Shown piece after piece: positions 58,481 to 64,000 of a stretch of DNA of 64,000 nucleotides (positions are counted from its first letter, which is position 1; every line of letters begins with the position of its first letter). A program made the position numbers and the translations under genes. Under the pieces are notes generated by a model. The model did not search any database. It was not told the DNA's origin and saw nothing but the letters and a program-made list of their open reading frames with translations. Origin of the DNA: Catonia carolina (taxonomy: Eukaryota > Arthropoda > Insecta > Hemiptera > Achilidae); NCBI GenBank assembly GCA_035578175.1, contig JAQMRL010000002.1, positions 131,566,171 to 131,630,170 on the forward strand. The letters run 5' to 3'.

Positions 58481-60034
58481 ACAAATACACTGTTGTGATA
58501 TAGTCGGATGAATGAAGGAAGGTTCCCCAACAGAGTTTTATACTGGACCCCAATGAAGAGAAGGAAAATAGGGCTCCCAGAAAAGCAATGTATGAGTAAT
58601 GGAAGTGATAACCAGAAGAGGTGGGAAAATAATTGAATGGAAAGAGAGGCGTTTAGGATGCAAAAACGGCAATAATAGCTGCAAAAGTTGCAAAAAGGAA
58701 ACGGGTAGGCTTAGGCTCAATATTTGTTTCACGAATATATTTATATATTGAATCTTCTTTCTCTCCAGAATTCATGTGTGTGGTTCAGTCGAAGTTAAAA
58801 TAAGTGAAGTTGCCATATGGTTTATGATCAAGGTTTTCACGGAGGATTCATTTAGAAGTTGAATAAAATTGCATAGATACAAATTAATGTAATGTAATAT
58901 ATGGTAAATAAGTTTTCAAGTGAATGGTTTATTGAACAAAATTAGTCATCTTTTCAAATGGATTCAGTTTGATACATATGTGTTGGATTAGGCCTACTAA
59001 CAAAAGTGGATGTAGTAGAGACGTAGAATTGTTAGTCAATAAAAGATTCAAGTATTATTACTGCTTTCATTGGTTCTGCTGAAATAAGTGACTGAGTAAC
59101 AGAATTATACTCCCCTTACAAAAGCAAGATGCTTAAACTCACCCCCTCTCATACAAACAGGCAAAAAGAATATACCCCATATGGTATTGCTTTTTACCAA
59201 TTCCACTAAAAAATTGACTTGTCAACGATTTTGGTCCCTTCGCTTTTTGATTGACCATATATATTTTATGTATCGTTGTTGTACAGAGTCCAGAGTACCT
59301 TGTAACGTAGTCCAGTCCACTTGTGTGAGGCGTCCTCTTGGGAATATTGACAGCAATTCTGGGTAGGGGTCAAGAATGGTATATTTTTTACGGCAAGACA
59401 CGCGCTCGTGCCCATCACATCAGCTTGAGTGTATTTTATTTTTGTTTGTGTTGTTTATACACATGTGACGGTGTGTCTGTGTATACGTGTAAAAATGTCG
59501 GAAGGGAGGAAGTTGAGATGGGTCATCAATGTACAGCGATATTGTTTCGCTTGACCCTCGCTAGCTTTTCCCGCATCCAATATTCATCCACCCTTCGTTT
59601 CAAACACTACGTATTTCTACTACCGGCCCAACAATTTGATGGCCAGATTTATGGGTTGCGTTTAACAAATGGCTCTAGAATTGTAATTTTAAAATGTCGT
59701 AAATAAATCAACTGTTTTTGTAATCTATTTTCCTCCAAGAATCTATTTTACAAAAAAAGTATCAGCAAATTCGATCCCTAACCAAGATCCTTGTATATCA
59801 TAATTATAATTTTAACCATAACAAATATTACATAAAATGTTCACTATTTACGAAAAGTAGAACCTTTTCACAATTATTGTACTTGAGTAATGTTTCTAAC
59901 TACTTAAGATAAACCAATTATTAAATTCAATTTAATTACGAATTTATTCAATTCAAAATACAAAAAAAAAATCAAACAAATAAGATTTATCACTTAATTA
60001 TTCCTACTTTATTAAAGAAAATTTAAACTATTCA
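58481..60034. other. Mixed-composition DNA, nothing recognised
   Basis: 58500-58700 is purine-rich on the plus strand and may belong to the preceding LINE's 3' part. A 122-codon frame at 59338-59706 in a GC-richer block has no recognisable domain, signal peptide or supporting context, so it is not called a gene. Confidence 0.35.
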
Positions 60035-60263
60035 TGTGTCACCGCCACCCCTTCTAATCATTTAATCATTTTACTCATTTTAATCATTTGAATGATTTTA
60101 ATCATTTACCGTGTTGCCGGCCTTCAATATTTCTCCCGGCCCTTGTCGGCGATGCAGACCCTTTGGTGGCGTACCGACAAACCCTTCAGCTGCATACTGA
60201 AAGAGGCCTTTGTCGCCAAGGCCAAGAGCAGTAACCGCCCCCTACCACAGTGCTCTCAGTAGC

Positions 60264-60298
60264 TATATAAGCGCATTGCACTGAGCCACTCGTCACTA
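60264..60298 (+). promoter_or_regulatory. TATA box and candidate initiator
   Basis: TATATAAG at 60264-60271 is followed by TCACTA at 60293-60298. The A at 60295 lies 31 bases from the start of the TATA box, the expected spacing for arthropod core promoters. The downstream sequence is GC-rich and leads into the hairpin array. Whether it is used is unknown. Confidence 0.5.
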
Positions 60299-60440
60299 CG
60301 CTCTACATCTCTGACGAAGATCGACGGACTATATCCACGAGATAAAGAAGATGCTCTGGAACTTGCAGCAGCCAGCAACGTAGACGCCGCCGCCGCAGCC
60401 ACGCACTGCCCACGTCGGTCTCCTTCGGAACCAGCACAAC

Positions 60441-60456
60441 GGTCCTTCTCAGGACC
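60441..60456 (+). other. Histone-type hairpin 1
   Basis: GGTCCTTCTCAGGACC: a perfect 6-bp stem with the 4-base loop TCTC. It fits the metazoan histone mRNA 3' stem-loop pattern of a GG...CC stem, a U-A closing pair and a U-rich loop. It is preceded by CAAC and followed by AATTT. Confidence 0.65.
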
Positions 60457-60476
60457 AATTTACTAAGGTTTTAACC

Positions 60477-60492
60477 GGCCCTTTTCAGAGCC
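60477..60492 (+). other. Histone-type hairpin 2
   Basis: GGCCCTTTTCAGAGCC: the same 6-4-6 layout with loop TTTC and one mismatch in the stem. It is preceded by AACC and followed by ATCAACA, compatible with the flanks of histone hairpins. Confidence 0.6.
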
Positions 60493-60562
60493 ATCAACAA
60501 GAGCCACGGCTCTCACCGCAGCTACGCGCTGCCTGCACCCGTCTACTCGAGACCAGCACTAC

Positions 60563-60578
60563 GGTCCTTTTCAGGACC
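60563..60578 (+). other. Histone-type hairpin 3
   Basis: GGTCCTTTTCAGGACC: a perfect 6-bp stem with loop TTTC. It is the best match to the histone mRNA stem-loop in the window. It lies 122 bases after hairpin 1, in the equivalent place of the second tandem unit. Confidence 0.7.
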
Positions 60579-60598
60579 AACTCGTTAAGGATTGGACC

Positions 60599-60614
60599 GG
60601 TTATTTTCAGGGCC
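60599..60614 (+). other. Histone-type hairpin 4, degenerate
   Basis: GGTTATTTTCAGGGCC: the loop TTTC and flank ATCAACC are kept, but the stem has two G-T pairs and one mismatch. It is the counterpart of hairpin 2. Confidence 0.45.
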
Positions 60615-60655
60615 ATCAACCAGCTCTGTCCGCCCCGGCGAACACACACATAAAC

Positions 60656-60671
60656 GGCCCTTTACAGGACC
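60656..60671 (+). other. Histone-type hairpin 5, degenerate
   Basis: GGCCCTTTACAGGACC: stem with one mismatch and loop TTAC. It is preceded by AAAC and followed by ACAAAACA. It lies in the shortened third unit. Confidence 0.5.
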
Positions 60672-60720
60672 ACAAAACAGTTAAGATTTAAACTGGCCAC
60701 TGAATGTCGCCATCCGGTGC

Positions 60721-61439
60721 TATATATATTTTAAAAATTCCTTTAACTCATTAAACCATCATATAGGTGTACCGACATATAAACTATTTCAAATCTTAAT
60801 AGATATACAGCGACTTAGGAATCCGAAAACAAAGGATAACCAACCAGTAAGTCAAAGCAAAATAAAAATAACAGAAAACCAAAACTTGTCAAAAAATGTT
60901 TACTCGGATTTGTAATGCAAACTAATTAAAAAAGGATTTGTGCATTTTAGAATTAGTTTTAGTATCCATGAGAAAGGAAAGCAATTAGCTTATTGAGTCA
61001 TAGCTCGTGTTCATTGTTACGAGTATTATTGTGACTGAACAAAGTAGAAAGCAAAAGAATGTTATACTGAAACAAAACGGAAAACTATAAATTATTAAAA
61101 AATAAATTGAATTATCATAAAACCTTCCTTTATATATAGCTATTAAGGATAGTAATAAAAATTGAAAGACTCAGGTTTTGCTTCAACAGGAGTTATGCTG
61201 AACTGACAACGTCATACGAAAGCTAGACCAAAAATCGACTACAAGCAATGAAAAGAAATTATTCTGTTTCGTGATCGATCTAAAGTTGTCTTTAGTTATA
61301 GCAACTGCATCACCCCAATTCCTACTCTTGGATCCCTGATAAACAACGGAACTGGAGTTGAGATACCATTTCGTACTTTTTGTCAGATCACCCTTACGAC
61401 AATGGTATCCTAGGTTTGGGAGATTTGAGAAGGGAAGTC
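60721..61439. other. AT-rich DNA, nothing firmly recognised
   Basis: Composition returns to AT-rich immediately after the island. The block at 61330-61420 shares words with 44520-44620. No coding. Confidence 0.35.
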
Positions 61440-61620
61440 TATCACCTATGATGTGGGTCTATATAGGTTTCAAAAGAGAACAATATATGTGGAATTTTTG
61501 TCCCACAGGTAATTTTTATTGTTTATGAGATAGGGAACATTAAAGTTTGTCTACAATTTAATGAATAACGGGTTTCTTGGTATGTATGCTACAAGTCAGT
61601 ATTTTATTTAGTCAGATAGA
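61440..61620 (-). pseudogene. Jockey-type RT fragment, decayed
   Basis: The plus-strand text GTCTATATAGGTTTCAAAAG, AATTTTTGTCCCACAGGTAA, GTTTATGAGATAGGGAACAT and GTATGCTACAAGTCAGT matches in order the plus-strand text at about 14248-14400 inside the minus-strand Jockey RT. It is therefore a relative of that subfamily, covering the region after the YADD box. No open frame is left. Confidence 0.6.
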
Positions 61621-63515
61621 GATATCTTATATTAATAATTAAAATTTTTATTTAAAATTAAAATTTGCATAAGAAATAGTTAAGCCTAGTCCACTCATTT
61701 CAAAAATATGTAGCAGAGTGTCAGACTTGTGTTGAGAAATACTAGCAGAGGGTTGCTTTTTGAGGTCGAGCACATATCCCCGCAACATGTTAACGCAATG
61801 CTTAACAAACCTCCCCGGGCAGTTCTAACGCGAAACACTGACAGAAAAGGGGTCGCGTGTCCCACACAAATACAAAAGTATGATTCAATCTCCATTTTTT
61901 CAAGCGCTTTGTAAAAGGCGACAATCTACACTCGATTATTTGACACTTGGCCCTTTCCCTAACGTTCGTCAAACCGATTGTAATGAAATATGGCAATCCA
62001 TATACATACCCTCGGGACTAAAACGAGAGACTGGAATAGTACATTCATAACAGTAGGATCGGTCCCTATTCCTTATTCCTTTGAGTGGAAACATAAGCTT
62101 CTGTTTGCAATGAAATGTCTGCCAACACACACTCTTACAAATTCAATCCTCTCTCAGTTTATTAATACAGTACTGCTTTCTACTTATACCGATATCACCA
62201 TTATTATATAGCCTACGTACTGTTTTACGCCCCTCCTCGACACCCTTTGATAAAACAAATATTCATTCACTCTTACTCAACTTATTTTCCCTATCTCTTT
62301 GCTTACATCCACAATATGAAATAGCTTATGTATATTTACGTTTTACACTCAATATAGGGTCCTTTCGCTCTTTGTAGTTCCCCCTTCTTTACGCTCTGAA
62401 ATTACCGAAACTGTTAAAACGATTTTCATTTAACACACTAAATTTATATTTATTATGCTCTTAAAATTTTTGTTCATCATCATAAACAAACATATTAGGC
62501 CTCCTTGCCTGTTTCATCTCGAACCTAGTTGGTGCTGTTTTATGAAGAAGTTCGGATGCCCATCTCTTCAGAGGTTGTCTAATAGCATGTTGTCCGATAG
62601 GCTTGTAAGTAAATACCTGTTTGGTTGTTTGATCATCTGACATACTTAACAAATAACTATAACACTCTTACCTGTGTTTTCAATTATTTGATATCACTCA
62701 TGGTACATCAAGTTTATGCCTAATATTAATGCTTAATTACCTTAAACCTTTATAAGTCTGTGGTAGGTATACTTACCACTGGCAATAAGGTCGATTTTTT
62801 TAAGAATAAGCCGTGCAATTTAACCCTATTGGCATTTTATGGTTTTACAGATGTTCTCTGGTAAGTAGGCTATCCACATATTGAAATTAGCGCGCAGCGA
62901 TCTTTTGCTTTGTGAGTTACACGAATGCGGTAAGAATTCATACTAGCGTACGCTACCATGTTGTTTTGGTGTTACTTTTGTACAGTGCTTAGAAAATTTT
63001 AGTTTTTTACGGGAAAGCAAGCATTCATGCTAATATAAAGTTAAGATAAGTTATTCGACACATTTTTCTGTTATATAGAGCTACAAGTTGTTTTAATGAA
63101 CATTCTTACCACTAAATATTATGTGATTCCCATTTCAATAAACATTTCTTGGTAGTATACTTATCAGGGCTTGACATAAAAAAAGAAATATCTTACTGTT
63201 CTGGCACTAGAAAAATACATTATTAAAGTCCCTATAAAACAAAATTTAACATTTGACAACATCTATATTTCACCCCGTAGTACTGCCCTATATAGGGTTA
63301 ATAATGCCTAATTACCTTAGGGCTTAGGCTAATGCTATTATTAATTAATGCTATTTCATAATTTTACTGATGTTTGTTTTATCATTTATTAACATTTTAG
63401 TTTTGTTATAAGTTTTAATTTTTATTTACATTTTGTATTCTGTCTGTTTTTTTATTATTTTTATTTTAAATTTTATACTAACGTGTTTTTTTAATGTTAT
63501 TCTGATCATTTTCTC
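61621..63515. other. AT-rich DNA, nothing recognised
   Basis: Overlapping opposite frames at 61695-61996 lie in a GC-richer patch but show no domain. The remainder holds only short frames. Confidence 0.35.
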
Positions 63516-63533
63516 TTATTATTATTATTATTG

Positions 63534-63579
<46 letters not shown>
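63516..63579 (+). repeat. TTA/ATT trinucleotide microsatellite
   Basis: About 20 tandem TTA units, interrupted once by TTGTTG near 63531. Confidence 0.9.
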
Positions 63580-63719
63580 GTAATACCTTATTTTTTATTA
63601 TGTAATAAGTGATGTAGTATTGGTATTAAATGTTTTTTCTTTTTGTTTTATTTTTTATCAGTGCTATTATTGTTTTATTGTAGTTTATTTTGTTGTATGT
63701 ATTTTTTGTAATTAGCGTA

Positions 63720-63785
63720 ATCCTCCTCCAAGCACGGGCTATGCTCTTTTGGAGGAGTAATAAAGGAAATAAATAAATAAATATC
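63720..63785 (+). terminator. Hairpin plus AATAAA and (AAAT)n, probable LINE 3' end
   Basis: CTCCTCCAA (63723-63731) pairs exactly with TTGGAGGAG (63749-63757), followed by AATAAA and a tail of AAAT repeats (about 63765-63783). A hairpin right before a short simple-repeat tail is the layout of a non-LTR retrotransposon 3' end. The upstream coding part was not recognised. Confidence 0.5.
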
Positions 63786-64000
63786 TTCGTTTCATTTGTA
63801 GTCCAGCAAACAACATCCTTCTGAAAGTCTTAATTATCTCATCTCTAACCACTTTGGACGTTCTTTTGGTTCAATTTTGATGCACAGTAAGTTATTCAAA
63901 TATTAAAATCTTGCAAATGTTTCATAATAAACAAATTATTCTTCTATTTAAATTTTTCCCCTAATGCGTATACGTTGAAATCAGAACAATATGTAACTGT
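63786..64000. other. AT-rich DNA to the window edge
   Basis: Nothing recognised in these last bases. Confidence 0.4.

Larger units (their letters stand above)
60395..60710 (+). repeat. About 122-bp tandem repeat, 2 to 3 copies
   Basis: Unit one starts GCAGCCACGCACTGCC at 60395 and unit two GCAGCTACGCGCTGCC at 60518. Shared landmarks are CCAGCAC.ACGGTCCTT and AGGACCAA followed by TAAGG...ACCGG and CAGAGCCATCAAC / CAGGGCCATCAAC. A shortened third unit (about 60650-60710) keeps ACGGCCCTTTACAGGACCAC and GTTAAGATTTAAACTGGCCA. Confidence 0.8.
60035..60720 (+). other. GC-rich island with promoter and histone-like hairpins
   Basis: It opens with TGTGTCACCGCCACCCCTTC and a TAATCATTT-rich segment (60055-60105), then turns GC-richer to about 60720. 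It holds a TATA box, a candidate initiator and a tandem repeat with hairpins resembling the histone mRNA 3' end. It lacks any long reading frame or recognised coding domain. A solo LTR (TG start, TATA, transcribed leader) is one reading, but no matching end or target-site duplication was found. An orphan promoter or a degraded noncoding gene are alternatives. Confidence 0.5.

Noticed and set aside
59338..59706. A 122-codon host gene
   Set aside because: No domain, splice pattern or repeat support; composition alone is not enough.
60035..60720. A confirmed solo LTR
   Set aside because: No CA terminus paired with a 4-6 bp duplication of the left flank was found, so it is kept only as one hypothesis.

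Overview
This looks like intergenic or intronic DNA from an animal nuclear genome, most likely an insect. It is AT-rich, has no operons or dense coding, and its recognisable content is almost entirely transposon-derived: Jockey-type and RTE-like LINEs, a mariner, a hAT, Tigger/pogo-like elements, tRNA-derived SINEs and a second SINE-like family. No host gene could be supported. Species cannot be named from this sequence. An insect is an inference from the element families.

The only intact coding unit is a full-length Jockey-type non-LTR retrotransposon on the + strand (39371-43750). It has a gag-like ORF1 with three zinc knuckles and an ORF2 with an APE endonuclease and a reverse transcriptase. 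It ends in a 25-A tail and is bounded by perfect 15-bp target-site duplications. Other Jockey pieces are decayed or 5'-truncated: 8475-8900 (+), 10010-10160 (+), 13878-14850 (-) and 61440-61620 (-). C-terminal scraps of RTE-like LINEs lie at 170-600, 22720, 25300, 27195, 30870-32291, 34200, 46160, 48540, 51085, 54990-56450 and 57940.

The DNA transposons are a hAT with 8-bp duplications and a surviving C-terminal dimerisation domain (18840-19586), a Tigger-like element with TA duplications (10596-11172), a second Tigger-like element (15330-15906) and a Tigger 5' end broken by a SINE (7560-8400). There is also a palindromic MITE (46795-47026) and a rearranged mariner (55438-56368) whose two ends are both the 3' end of the same element in inverted orientation. 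The short interspersed repeats are a roughly 390-bp family (five copies, four with visible target-site duplications), a roughly 310-bp tRNA-derived family (five copies, three clustered at 28982-30852) and several tRNA-headed fragments.

The least explained region is a GC-richer island at about 60035-60720. It has a TATA box and a plausible initiator, followed by a roughly 122-bp tandem repeat carrying hairpins that match the metazoan histone mRNA 3' stem-loop pattern, with no histone coding sequence nearby. Insertions are nested in several places: SINE in Tigger, mariner in LINE, and RTE in RTE followed by a 214-bp tandem duplication. These give a relative order of events.
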